Part shown: positions 1-6,087 of the stretch, one piece after another | Layout of the letters: every line of letters begins with the position of its first letter | Position numbering within the stretch: the first letter of the stretch is position 1 | Assembly: GCA_030642425.1 (NCBI GenBank) | Contig: DAOWNU010000099.1 | Coordinates: 1 to 6,906, forward strand | Direction of reading: 5' to 3' | DNA: 6,906 nucleotides | From: a bacterium | GTDB lineage: Bacteria > UBP14 > UBA6098 | Notes under the pieces: generated by a model | Databases searched by the model: none | Told to the model about the DNA's origin: nothing | What the model saw: only the letters and a program-made list of their open reading frames with translations | Position numbers and translations under genes: made by a program

Positions 1-56
1 ATTATATTATTTTCTTACTTTTCATATATTTTTGATTATACTCTATCTGTAGTTAG

Positions 57-149
57 ATATATTCTAATTTTAGTTAATTGATATTCTAAATAATTCGCTT
101 GATATTTATAAAAAGTTTATTTATTTTCATTTTTAGTCGGTCGATATTG
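57..149 (+). repeat. Left arm of degenerate 21-bp AT-rich repeat array (TTGATATTC orientation)
   Basis: A core TTGATATTC is perfect at 78-86 and recurs 21 bp later at 99-107 (TTGATATTT). Weaker copies follow in the same phase at 120-128 (TTTATTTTC) and 141-149 (TCGATATTG). A further degenerate copy lies about 22 bp upstream, around 56-64 (GATATATTC), and possibly another near 32-40. All frames are broken by stop codons, so I do not read it as coding. It mirrors the right arm at 162-371 in the opposite orientation. The function is unknown. Confidence 0.55.
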
Positions 150-161
150 AAATAATTTTTA

Positions 162-371
162 AAATAAAATGGAATTCAACCGAAATTATATGAAATTCAT
201 TCGACTTAATATAGATATTAACTAACTTATAATGAATATCACTAAACTATAAATAAATATCACTCAACTTAAATTGAATATCAATCGACTATAATTGAAT
301 ATCAACCAAAAATTATTAGAAATCATCTAAATAAAAATGATTAGTAACCAAAAATATATGAATATTATCGA
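162..371 (-). repeat. Right arm of degenerate 21-bp AT-rich repeat array (GAATATCAA orientation)
   Basis: Ten consecutive 21-bp units can be laid out without gaps, starting at 162, 183, 204, 225, 246, 267, 288, 309, 330 and 351. The four central units (225-308) are the clearest. Each begins ACT(T/A)A and carries GAATATCA or AAATATCA at unit positions 10-17. The outer units are more diverged but keep the phase; for example unit 351 has GAATATTAT. The core is the reverse complement of the left-arm core, so the two arms are in inverted orientation about position 160. There is no open frame through it. Possible roles are a structural or protein-binding element, an old satellite, or a relic of a mobile element; none is proven. 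Confidence 0.7.
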
Positions 372-482
372 ATGGAACAGGGTAAAAAGGCCATAACCAC
401 CAACGATTTATCCAAAACGATAGTTTAGAATGAAAAGATACGAAGAAATCTGAAGAAAATGGCTTATATTGGCCGGGCCAGC
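372..482. other. Non-coding spacer between repeat array and GGDEF gene
   Basis: This is the 3' side of the minus-strand diguanylate cyclase gene. I see no credible gene here. The GC-rich TGGCCGGGCCA at 470-480 is palindromic but leaves almost no loop. The alternative 4-bp stem (461-464 with 480-483) is too weak to call a terminator, although a short T-rich run follows it on the minus strand. Confidence 0.5.
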
Positions 483-1514
483 CTATCTGACGCCGATACA
501 GACGTCGATTGTATCGCTGGCTTTGGAAGCGGTCATAAGGCTGCTCGCCGCGCGGATAAATTGCTCGATCTCGCGTTCGGGGGTATTGTGAAATTCGCCG
601 TGGCAGATGCCGATACTGACGGTTGTGGGAACCACGGTTTTCGATTTAAGGCGGATCAATTCCGCCACCCGTTTGCCGGTTTTGAGCAGGAATTTTGTGT
701 CGATATTTGGAAAGAACACGATAAAATCGTCGCCGCCGAACCTCGCGGGGATGTCCGACCTGCGGATTCCGCTTCGAAGGCAGTTAGAAACCATCATAAG
801 AACTTCATCGCCCTTCTGATGGCCGTAAGTGGCGTTTAGTTCGCGGAAATTGTCGATGTCCATTATCATAAGGGCGACCGAGTTTTCCTCCCTTTTCGCA
901 AGGTGCATCAGCGGCGTGGTTATCTCGTAAAAGCCCCTTCTGTTCCAGAGGCCGGTCAGCGGGTCTTTCTGGGATTGGATTGTCAGCCGCCTGTTTTCGT
1001 CCCACATCCGAAGAAGCGTATCGCTGATCAACTCTTGTTCGAGCGTTGCGGAATTATTTTTGTGCAGGAAATCGATAAGTTTTTCGATATGTCGGCCGTA
1101 TTCCTCGGAATGCGTTTTGCCCTCGACATTGCGAATGAATTGAAAAAGTCTTTCGAAGGCTTGGTATGCCATGAAAAATTCCAGCCGATAGGCCAGAAGG
1201 AACGCGTCGGAAGTTTTCAGGTCATTCTCGCTTTGCTGGAGCAATTTTTCAATTGGCGGTCGCGTCTTTTCAAGCTCGGATAGAATCTCGACAGGCTCGT
1301 GGAAAACCTGCGGCATCATCCCCTCGATAGCGAGGTTTATTGTGTGTTCGAGATAGGGAATGTGGTCTTCGAGGTCTTTCGACATCTCATTCCAAAACCC
1401 GGATTCGGCTTTGTTTTCGGCGTTTTTGGCGAGGTTCGAATAGATTATTACGCCGGTTTCGCCAATTTTTTTGCACAGGTCGATAATTTTTATCAGTATG
1501 TTTTCCGCGCTCAT
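483..1514 (-). CDS. GGDEF-domain diguanylate cyclase with helical N-terminal region
   Basis: Predicted cytoplasmic enzyme of 343 residues that would condense two GTP into the second messenger cyclic di-GMP. The C-terminal half (about 180-343) is a GGDEF domain. It has DPLTGLWNRR at 184-193, a metal-binding MDID at 218-221, FRELNATYGH and GDEVL at 223-239, the signature as GGDDF at 260-264, and VSIGIC at 299-304. R251-x-x-D254 lies exactly five residues before the signature, the expected place of the inhibitory I-site that binds product. Residues 1-175 look helical, have no evident membrane segment or signal peptide, and match no sensor domain I recognise; they probably serve dimerisation or sensing. 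The signature has Asp where Glu is usual at position four, and the last motif (normally AD-ALY-AK--GRN) is degraded, so activity is likely but not certain. The start is supported by a purine-rich ribosome site. It lies 74 bp downstream of the barrel gene on the same strand, so the two may be co-transcribed. Confidence 0.93.
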   Translation of the reverse strand: MSAENILIKIIDLCKKIGETGVIIYSNLAKNAENKAESGFWNEMSKDLEDHIPYLEHTINLAIEGMMPQVFHEPVEILSELEKTRPPIEKLLQQSENDLKTSDAFLLAYRLEFFMAYQAFERLFQFIRNVEGKTHSEEYGRHIEKLIDFLHKNNSATLEQELISDTLLRMWDENRRLTIQSQKDPLTGLWNRRGFYEITTPLMHLAKREENSVALMIMDIDNFRELNATYGHQKGDEVLMMVSNCLRSGIRRSDIPARFGGDDFIVFFPNIDTKFLLKTGKRVAELIRLKSKTVVPTTVSIGICHGEFHNTPEREIEQFIRAASSLMTASKASDTIDVCIGVR

Positions 1515-1520
1515 AGGACA

Positions 1521-1527
1521 CCCCCTC
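1521..1527 (-). promoter_or_regulatory. Ribosome binding site of the GGDEF gene
   Basis: On the minus strand the sequence reads GAGGGGG, then six bases, then the ATG at 1514-1512. It supports this start over any internal one. Confidence 0.7.
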
Positions 1528-1588
1528 GTTCCTTATGCTGTGTGATTTAAATAGCGACGCCATTGCGGTCGAGGCGCAGCGATCTCGA

Positions 1589-2290
1589 TTAAAAATCCAC
1601 TCCCACGCCTATCTGGATATGCAGCATATCCGTTGTGGATTGCGAGTAATGATATATCACCTCTCCGCCATCCAGCTGCTCGATATCGCCTTCGCGGAGA
1701 TACTGCGCCTCCCCGCCGGGCATATACATCGCCTTTATGTCGATATACACACGATCCGGCCCTTCGGCATCTTTACTCTTCTTTCCGCGCTGCCATACTT
1801 GGAACATCAGCCCGCCGCCGCCGCCGTATGTTACCGCCGTATCGTCGAAATTCGTTGAACTCGCGATCTCATCGCCGTCCCCGATATCGTCGATATGCGT
1901 TTCCGTGTAGAGATAATTGATTCCGAACCTGCCCTCGAAATATGGCCTCACGAAGGCCAGCGGCACTCCCGCCTGCAAAAGCAGATGTCCGAAGAAAAGG
2001 TTATTCGTCGTGGTCATATCGACGTCGATAAGGCTGACAGTTGTCGAGAGCGGCACACGTTTCGTCTCGGAACCGTAGTTTTGTATCCCGATTCCTCCGC
2101 CGATAAGCAGATACGGGTTGTTCGGATAGAACCCAAAATGGCCGCTGACACCGTAGCCGTAGCGATCGACATTGTCCGAGAATTCCCCCTGCGGGAAACC
2201 CATCGCAAAATTGAACCCGCCCTGAAACTGGCTCGCCGCGACCACAGAAACCGATAGCAGAAGGACAAATAACAAATGATGTTTTTTCAT
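1589..2290 (-). CDS. Small outer-membrane beta-barrel protein
   Basis: Secreted protein of 233 residues. Residues 1-20 form a classical signal peptide: MKKHH, then a hydrophobic core LLFVLLLSVSVVA, with cleavage likely after A19 or S20. The mature part alternates hydrophobic/aromatic and polar residues, with glycine-rich strand candidates such as YGVSGHFGFY (46-55), LLIGGGIGIQNYG (61-73), FVRPYFEGRFGINYLY (113-128), VTYGGGGGLMFQVW (153-166) and MLHIQIGVGVDF (222-233). It ends in phenylalanine, as expected for substrates of the BAM assembly machine. An acidic loop (about 132-151, DDIGDGDE) probably faces outside. The length and about eight strands resemble the broad OmpW/OMP_b-brl type, but no specific family or cargo can be named. 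ATG start with a good ribosome site; TAA stop. It is divergent from cmk and probably leads an operon with the cyclase gene, though I see no shared function. Confidence 0.8.
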   Translation of the reverse strand: MKKHHLLFVLLLSVSVVAASQFQGGFNFAMGFPQGEFSDNVDRYGYGVSGHFGFYPNNPYLLIGGGIGIQNYGSETKRVPLSTTVSLIDVDMTTTNNLFFGHLLLQAGVPLAFVRPYFEGRFGINYLYTETHIDDIGDGDEIASSTNFDDTAVTYGGGGGLMFQVWQRGKKSKDAEGPDRVYIDIKAMYMPGGEAQYLREGDIEQLDGGEVIYHYSQSTTDMLHIQIGVGVDF

Positions 2291-2295
2291 TTTAT

Positions 2296-2299
2296 CTCC
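2296..2299 (-). promoter_or_regulatory. Ribosome binding site of the beta-barrel gene
   Basis: The minus strand reads GGAG followed by five bases (ATAAA) and then the ATG at 2290-2288, which fixes the start at MKKHH. Confidence 0.75.
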
Positions 2300-2309
2300 A
2301 TTTTGTTTC

Positions 2310-2347
2310 TAAGTAACAAAGCATTCGTCTTTAAGTAAGAAAGCAAT
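2310..2347 (-). promoter_or_regulatory. 22-bp-spaced direct repeat upstream of the beta-barrel gene
   Basis: On the plus strand TAAGTAACAAAGCATT (2310-2325) is repeated as TAAGTAAGAAAGCAAT (2332-2347), 14 of 16 bases identical and offset by 22 bp, about two helical turns. The pair lies 20-57 bp upstream of the barrel start codon. Two same-face copies are the usual layout for a dimeric regulator or response-regulator site. It could also be part of the 5' untranslated region. TTGACC on the minus strand (2364-2359) could be a -35 box, but no good -10 follows it, so the barrel promoter is not assigned. Confidence 0.45.
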
Positions 2348-2411
2348 TTTTTTCAGAAGGTCAAGGGAAAATAATTCCAATATACAATATTATTAAATAT
2401 GGATTATATGC

Positions 2412-2439
2412 TTGACAAACATAATGACCGGCATATATT
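2412..2439 (+). promoter_or_regulatory. Sigma70-type promoter for cmk-rpsA
   Basis: A perfect -35 TTGACA at 2412-2417 is followed after 16 bp by TATATT at 2434-2439, one mismatch from the consensus -10. Transcription would begin near 2446, giving a leader of about 50 nt before the cmk ATG at 2497. It lies in the AT-rich divergent region. This is the best promoter match in the window and probably drives the whole rightward gene group. Confidence 0.72.
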
Positions 2440-2470
2440 CACAAATTGTCGGTAATTCGGGGCATCGGCC

Positions 2471-2494
2471 TCGATAGGAAAGTTGAACCTTCGA
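2471..2494 (+). promoter_or_regulatory. Possible leader hairpin just before the cmk start codon
   Basis: TCGATAGG (2471-2478) can pair with CCTTCGA (2488-2494), giving seven pairs, one bulged T and a nine-base loop. It ends two bases before the cmk ATG. The only AGGA-like ribosome-site sequence nearby (2476-2479) is mostly inside the stem and too far from the ATG for normal spacing. The hairpin could tune cmk translation, or it could be chance. Confidence 0.3.
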
Positions 2495-2496
2495 TT

Positions 2497-3156
2497 ATGG
2501 GCGAAATAAAGATCGCAATAGACGGACCCGCGGGAGCGGGAAAATCCTCGGTCGCGCAGGGTGTTGCCGAAAGGCTCGGCTATTTGTATATCGATACCGG
2601 CGCGATGTATCGGGCGCTAACTCTTGTTTGTATCGAGAGAAAAATCCCGCCCGGCGACGGCGGGATGCTCGGCGCGGTTCTGCACGATTTCGATATCCGC
2701 CTCACGCCCGAAAAGACCTTCATTGGCGGGCGCGATATCAGCGAGGAAATACGCGCGCCGGAGGTCAGCGCGCTTGTTTCCGAAGTTTGCGCTCATCCGT
2801 CCGTAAGGCGCGAGATGGTTCGCCGTCAGCGCGAGATGGCTTCGCACGGCGGTATTGTAATGGAGGGCCGGGATATCGGCACGGTCGTTCTTCCGGGCGC
2901 CGAATTGAAAATATATCTGACCGCAGGCTCGAGGATTAGGGCTATCCGGCGCGGGAGACAGCTTAAGGCGGCTGGAATCGAGTTTGACCTCGACGAATTG
3001 GAGAGGGAGATAATCCTGCGGGACCATAAGGACTCGACGCGCGAGGACAGCCCGCTTCAAAAGGCCGAAGATGCCATCCTCCACGACGATTCGGAGGAAA
3101 CTCTGGAGGAAAGTATAAACAGCCTTGAAAAACTTGCGCGCGAGCATGGCGCATAA
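2497..3156 (+). CDS. cmk: Cytidylate kinase
   Basis: Cytoplasmic (d)CMP kinase, transferring phosphate from ATP to CMP or dCMP in pyrimidine nucleotide recycling and DNA/RNA precursor supply. The 219 residues compare with 227 in E. coli. It shows the P-loop GPAGAGKSS at 10-18, DTGAMYRA at 33-40, the family signature EGRDIGTVVLP at 123-133, and the C-terminal RDHKDSTREDSPLQKAEDA block at 175-193, all typical of bacterial Cmk. I chose ATG 2497 because IKIAIDGPAGAGKS directly after the start is how family members begin. An upstream in-frame TTG at 2446 falls almost on the predicted transcription start, so it is unlikely to be used. No well-spaced Shine-Dalgarno sequence precedes the ATG; a small hairpin does. 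rpsA follows after 47 bp without a terminator. cmk-rpsA adjacency is common across bacteria. Confidence 0.96.
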   Translation: MGEIKIAIDGPAGAGKSSVAQGVAERLGYLYIDTGAMYRALTLVCIERKIPPGDGGMLGAVLHDFDIRLTPEKTFIGGRDISEEIRAPEVSALVSEVCAHPSVRREMVRRQREMASHGGIVMEGRDIGTVVLPGAELKIYLTAGSRIRAIRRGRQLKAAGIEFDLDELEREIILRDHKDSTREDSPLQKAEDAILHDDSEETLEESINSLEKLAREHGA

Positions 3157-3190
3157 CGATTTTGAATTGAAAATTATTAACCATCCTAAC

Positions 3191-3196
3191 AAGGAG
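3191..3196 (+). promoter_or_regulatory. Strong ribosome binding site of rpsA
   Basis: AAGGAG followed by seven bases and then ATG 3204, a near-ideal Shine-Dalgarno. This fixes the start, so the acidic N-terminal extension is translated. E. coli rpsA lacks such a site and relies on leader structure and autogenous control, so initiation here may work differently. Confidence 0.85.
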
Positions 3197-3203
3197 CAAG
3201 TGA

Positions 3204-6080
3204 ATGTATCAGGAAACCCCCGAGGAGCTAAGACCGGACGAGAACGTCTCGGCTCCCGAACCCGAACCGGTCGAGGAAGACGCCGCTGTTCAAACGACTG
3301 CAGAGGAAGAGACCGCGACCGAACCGGAAACGGCACCGGAAACTGAAGAAATGCCGGAAGTAGAAACCACGCCGGAAGATGTAGAAACCGCGGCGGAAGA
3401 AGTAGAAACGGCAGTCGAGGCCGTTCAGAATGACGGTGAGGCCGTGGCCGAATCTCCACAGGAAGATGAGACACAAATTCCCGTGGAATCAAAACCGGAA
3501 TCGGCAATTGAAGAAACCGAACCTGAGACGACTGAGGAGATCGGGTCCGTGATTGCAATCGAACCGGAGACGGCTGAAGAGATCGAGTCCGGGATTGCAA
3601 TCGAGCCGGAGACGACTGAAGAGGCCGAGTCCGAAATGCCGGTCGAACCCGAACCGGAAAAAGAAGTTCCGGCGGAAATTGTTGTGGAAGAGGAAATAAT
3701 CCTCTTTTCCGAGGGCGATATTCCAGATGAAGATGAGGAGGATGTATTCGGCGGCGAATATTCTACGGAAGAACGCAGGGCTATGCTCGAACGCATGGAA
3801 GAAACAATGACCTCGCTCAAAGACGGCGAGCTTATCATGGGCAAAATACTGCGTATCGGCGACGACGAGATCGTTGTGGATATTGGCTTCAAGTCCGAGG
3901 GTATCGTCTCGAAGAGCGAATTCAACGAAGAAATAGAGGTGGGCGACGAGATCGAAGTCTTCCTCGAACAGCTCGAAGACGAAAACGGTCAGGTAGTTGT
4001 TTCGAAGCGCAAGGCCGATTTCATGAAGGTCTGGAGAGATATACGCGAGGCTTACGAGAACGGAACGATGATGGCGGGAGTGGTCAAACGCCGTATAAAG
4101 GGCGGCATGGTTGTAGATATGATGGGCGTCGATGCCTTCCTTCCGGGAAGTCAGATCGCCTTGAGACAGGTTCCCGATTTCGACGCGCTTATCGGCGAGA
4201 AGATGGAATTCCGCGTAATCAAGCTCAACAAGATGCGAAGAAACATCGTTGTGAGCCGCAGGGTTGTTCTGGAGGAGGAACGTTCCTCCCGCCGGGGCAA
4301 ACTTCTCAACGAGATCGAGGAAGGCCAGATCCGCGAAGGCGTTGTGAAAAACATTACGGATTTCGGTGCATTCATAGATTTGGGCGGCCTCGACGGGCTG
4401 CTGCATATAACCGATATGTCCTGGTCGCGCATCAAACACCCCACCGAAATACTGAAGAATAACGATGTTTTAAACGTCAAAATCCTAAAATTCGACAGGG
4501 AAAAAGAGCGTATTAGCCTCGGTCTCAAACAACTCACCGAATCCCCGTGGGTAAAGGTCGATGAGAGATTCCCCGAAGCTTCGCGCATACGCGGCAAGGT
4601 TGTGAATATCACCAAGTATGGCGCTTTTGTCGAATTGGCAAAGGGTATCGAGGGATTGGTTCATGTCTCCGAGATGTCGTGGACAAAACACATCAATCAT
4701 CCTTCCGAGATAGTGGCGCTCGGTGACGAGATCGACGTTATTGTGTTGAACGTCGATAAGGATAATCAAAAAATATCCCTCGGGGTCAAGCAGCTTAAGC
4801 CGGATCCGTGGACTCTTCTGGCAACAAAATCACCCCCGGGAAGCCATCTGCGGGGCAAGGTCCGCAATCTTACCAGTTTTGGGGCCTTTGTGGAGATCGA
4901 AGAGGGCATCGACGGTTTGGTGCATATCTCCGATATGTCATGGACAAAGCGGATCATGCACCCCTCCGAGATCATTCACAAGGGCGATGAAGTCAACGTG
5001 GTCGTGTTGAATATCGATTCGGATAACCACCGCGTTAGTTTAGGGCTGAAACAACTCGAAAAAGACCCCTGGCCGGAACTCGAGGGCAGGTATTCCGTGG
5101 GACGCGAGACCGAGGGGCGTATCGTTCGCCTGACCGACCGAGGAGTTACTGTCAAACTTCCCGACGAAGTAGAGGGGTTTGTGCCGGTGACGCAATTGGG
5201 CAAGGAACTCAATCGACCGCAGGAAGCCTTTTCCGAGGGCGATCTGCTTCCGCTGAAAGTGATTGAATTCGATATCGCAGAGCATAGGATCGTGCTCAGC
5301 GTGAACGCCTTTTTCGAGAGCAAGGAAGATAGCGATCTCGACAGTTTCCTGACTGCTCATCCCACGCAGACAGTTACTTTACGCGAGGCGCTTGGCGAGG
5401 CTTTCGAAGGTTTTGCGGAAGAGGAAGCCGGTGTAATACCGGAAGAATCCGCCGAATCCGAGGGCGAAACTGAAGCTGTCGAACCCGAGGCCGAAGTTGA
5501 AGCTGAAACTGCCGAACCGGAGGTCGAAGTGGAGATTGAAATCGAACCTGATAAGGTCGAAGAGGAAATTCCCGCTGAACCGGAAGCCGAAGCCGAAGTT
5601 GAAATCGAAGTTGTCGAGCCGGAGGTCGAAGTGGAGCCGGAGATCGAGCTTGAGAAGGTCGAAGAGGAAATTCCCGCCGAACCAGAAGCCGAAGTTGAAG
5701 TCGAAGCTGTCGAGCCGGAAGTCGAAGTGGAACCGGAGATCGAGCCGGAGAAGGCCGAAAAGGAACTTCCCGCCAAACCGGAAGCCGAAGTTGAAGCTGC
5801 CGAGCCGGAAGTCGAAGCTGTCGAAACGGAGATCGAAGAGGAGCCGGAAATCGAGACTGAGAAGATCGAAGAGGAAATCCCCGTCGAACCGGAAGCCGAA
5901 CCCGAAGTCGAAGCTGAAGCTGCCGAACCGGAGGTCGAAGTGGAACCGGAAATCGAGCCTGAAAAGGCCGAACCGGAAGCCGAAGTCGAAGTTGCCGAAC
6001 CGGAAGCTGAATCGGAAGTCGAGGAAGAACCGGAGATTGAACCGGAAGAAGAAAAAGAACCGGAAAGCGAAGATTCTTAG
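3204..6080 (+). CDS. rpsA: 30S ribosomal protein S1 with long acidic repeat extensions at both ends
   Basis: S1 binds mRNA on the 30S subunit and helps initiation on structured or weakly marked messages. The protein has 958 residues; E. coli S1 has 557. Six S1 (OB-fold) domains lie at about 205-270, 285-355, 373-443, 459-531, 546-618 and 632-700. Domains 3-5 are the most regular, with FGAF or YGAF, then GL(L/V)H(I/V)(S/T)(D/E)MSW and HP(S/T)EI, ending in SLG(L/V)KQL. Domains 1 and 2 are diverged, as expected for the ribosome-binding part. Residues 1-200 are rich in Glu, Pro and Thr with tandem 7- and 14-residue repeats. Residues 735-958 are almost only Glu, Pro, Val, Ala and Ile in PEVEVE-type repeats, surely disordered and strongly negative. 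No frameshift or internal stop is seen. The start has an ideal ribosome site. The other proteins here are not acidic, so this is not general halophile composition. The gene is co-directional with cmk and ends 7 bp before the OmpA-like gene. Confidence 0.96.
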   Translation: MYQETPEELRPDENVSAPEPEPVEEDAAVQTTAEEETATEPETAPETEEMPEVETTPEDVETAAEEVETAVEAVQNDGEAVAESPQEDETQIPVESKPESAIEETEPETTEEIGSVIAIEPETAEEIESGIAIEPETTEEAESEMPVEPEPEKEVPAEIVVEEEIILFSEGDIPDEDEEDVFGGEYSTEERRAMLERMEETMTSLKDGELIMGKILRIGDDEIVVDIGFKSEGIVSKSEFNEEIEVGDEIEVFLEQLEDENGQVVVSKRKADFMKVWRDIREAYENGTMMAGVVKRRIKGGMVVDMMGVDAFLPGSQIALRQVPDFDALIGEKMEFRVIKLNKMRRNIVVSRRVVLEEERSSRRGKLLNEIEEGQIREGVVKNITDFGAFIDLGGLDGLLHITDMSWSRIKHPTEILKNNDVLNVKILKFDREKERISLGLKQLTESPWVKVDERFPEASRIRGKVVNITKYGAFVELAKGIEGLVHVSEMSWTKHINHPSEIVALGDEIDVIVLNVDKDNQKISLGVKQLKPDPWTLLATKSPPGSHLRGKVRNLTSFGAFVEIEEGIDGLVHISDMSWTKRIMHPSEIIHKGDEVNVVVLNIDSDNHRVSLGLKQLEKDPWPELEGRYSVGRETEGRIVRLTDRGVTVKLPDEVEGFVPVTQLGKELNRPQEAFSEGDLLPLKVIEFDIAEHRIVLSVNAFFESKEDSDLDSFLTAHPTQTVTLREALGEAFEGFAEEEAGVIPEESAESEGETEAVEPEAEVEAETAEPEVEVEIEIEPDKVEEEIPAEPEAEAEVEIEVVEPEVEVEPEIELEKVEEEIPAEPEAEVEVEAVEPEVEVEPEIEPEKAEKELPAKPEAEVEAAEPEVEAVETEIEEEPEIETEKIEEEIPVEPEAEPEVEAEAAEPEVEVEPEIEPEKAEPEAEVEVAEPEAESEVEEEPEIEPEEEKEPESEDS
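3360..3464 (+). repeat. In-frame 21-bp (7-residue) tandem repeats in rpsA
   Basis: Residues 53-87 of S1 read as five 7-residue units: VETTPED, VETAAEE, VETAVEA, VQNDGEA and VAESPQE. The first three are clear at the DNA level (GTAGAAAC at 3360, 3381 and 3402); the last two are decayed. A valine every seventh residue could favour a weak helix, but the proline content suggests disorder. Confidence 0.65.
3519..3686 (+). repeat. In-frame 42-bp (14-residue) tandem repeats in rpsA
   Basis: Four gapless units start at 3519, 3561, 3603 and 3645 and encode EPETTEEIGSVIAI, EPETAEEIESGIAI, EPETTEEAESEMPV and EPEPEKEVPAEIVV (residues 106-161). Units 1-3 are very similar in DNA, which indicates duplication by slippage or unequal recombination. 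Unit 4 is more diverged. Confidence 0.85.
5517..6077 (+). repeat. Imperfect PEVEVE-type repeats coding the S1 C-terminal tail
   Basis: Residues 772-958 of S1 form about six imperfect units beginning PEVE or PEAE at residues 772, 806, 838, 868, 909 and 933. The full unit order is PEVEVEPEIE, then EKVEEEIPAEPEAE, then VEVEAVE. Unit lengths run about 34, 32, 30, 41, 24 and 26 residues, so in-frame gains and losses have occurred. At the DNA level the words GAAGTCGAAG and CCGGAAGCCGAA recur. Such DNA is prone to copy-number change and to misassembly. Confidence 0.8.
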
Positions 6081-6087
6081 AATTCCG

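Noticed and set aside
162..371. CRISPR array
   Set aside because: The 21-bp units are contiguous and diverged, with no identical repeats separated by unique spacers, and there are no cas genes nearby.
162..371. Decayed coding gene with 7-residue repeats
   Set aside because: 21 bp equals seven codons, and one minus-strand frame reads WLIFNYS- and RLIFNLS-like units. However, stop codons recur in all frames and no start or ribosome site is seen.
461..483. Possible terminator for the GGDEF gene (GC-rich palindrome followed by a T-rich run on the minus strand)
   Set aside because: The palindrome TGGCCGGGCCA leaves a one-base loop and the alternative outer stem has only four pairs, so it is too weak to call.
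903..1283. Plus-strand frame opposite the GGDEF gene
   Set aside because: Antisense shadow of a gene with clear catalytic motifs.
2359..2364. TTGACC as -35 box of the beta-barrel gene on the minus strand
   Set aside because: No acceptable -10 sequence lies 15-19 bp downstream; the site there (TTCTTA) matches the consensus poorly and overlaps the direct repeat.
2617..3600. Minus-strand frame of 327 residues across cmk and the start of rpsA
   Set aside because: It spans two well-supported plus-strand genes, is Arg/Pro/Leu-rich from antisense codon bias, and shows no domain.
3489..4439. Minus-strand frame of 316 residues opposite S1 domains 1-3
   Set aside because: Shadow of rpsA; its repetitive C-terminal end mirrors the 14-residue repeats, and no recognisable motif is present.
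5357..5776. Ser/Thr/Gly-rich minus-strand frame opposite the S1 tail
   Set aside because: Same cause in another frame: the antisense of Glu-Pro-Val repeats mimics a low-complexity Ser/Thr protein.
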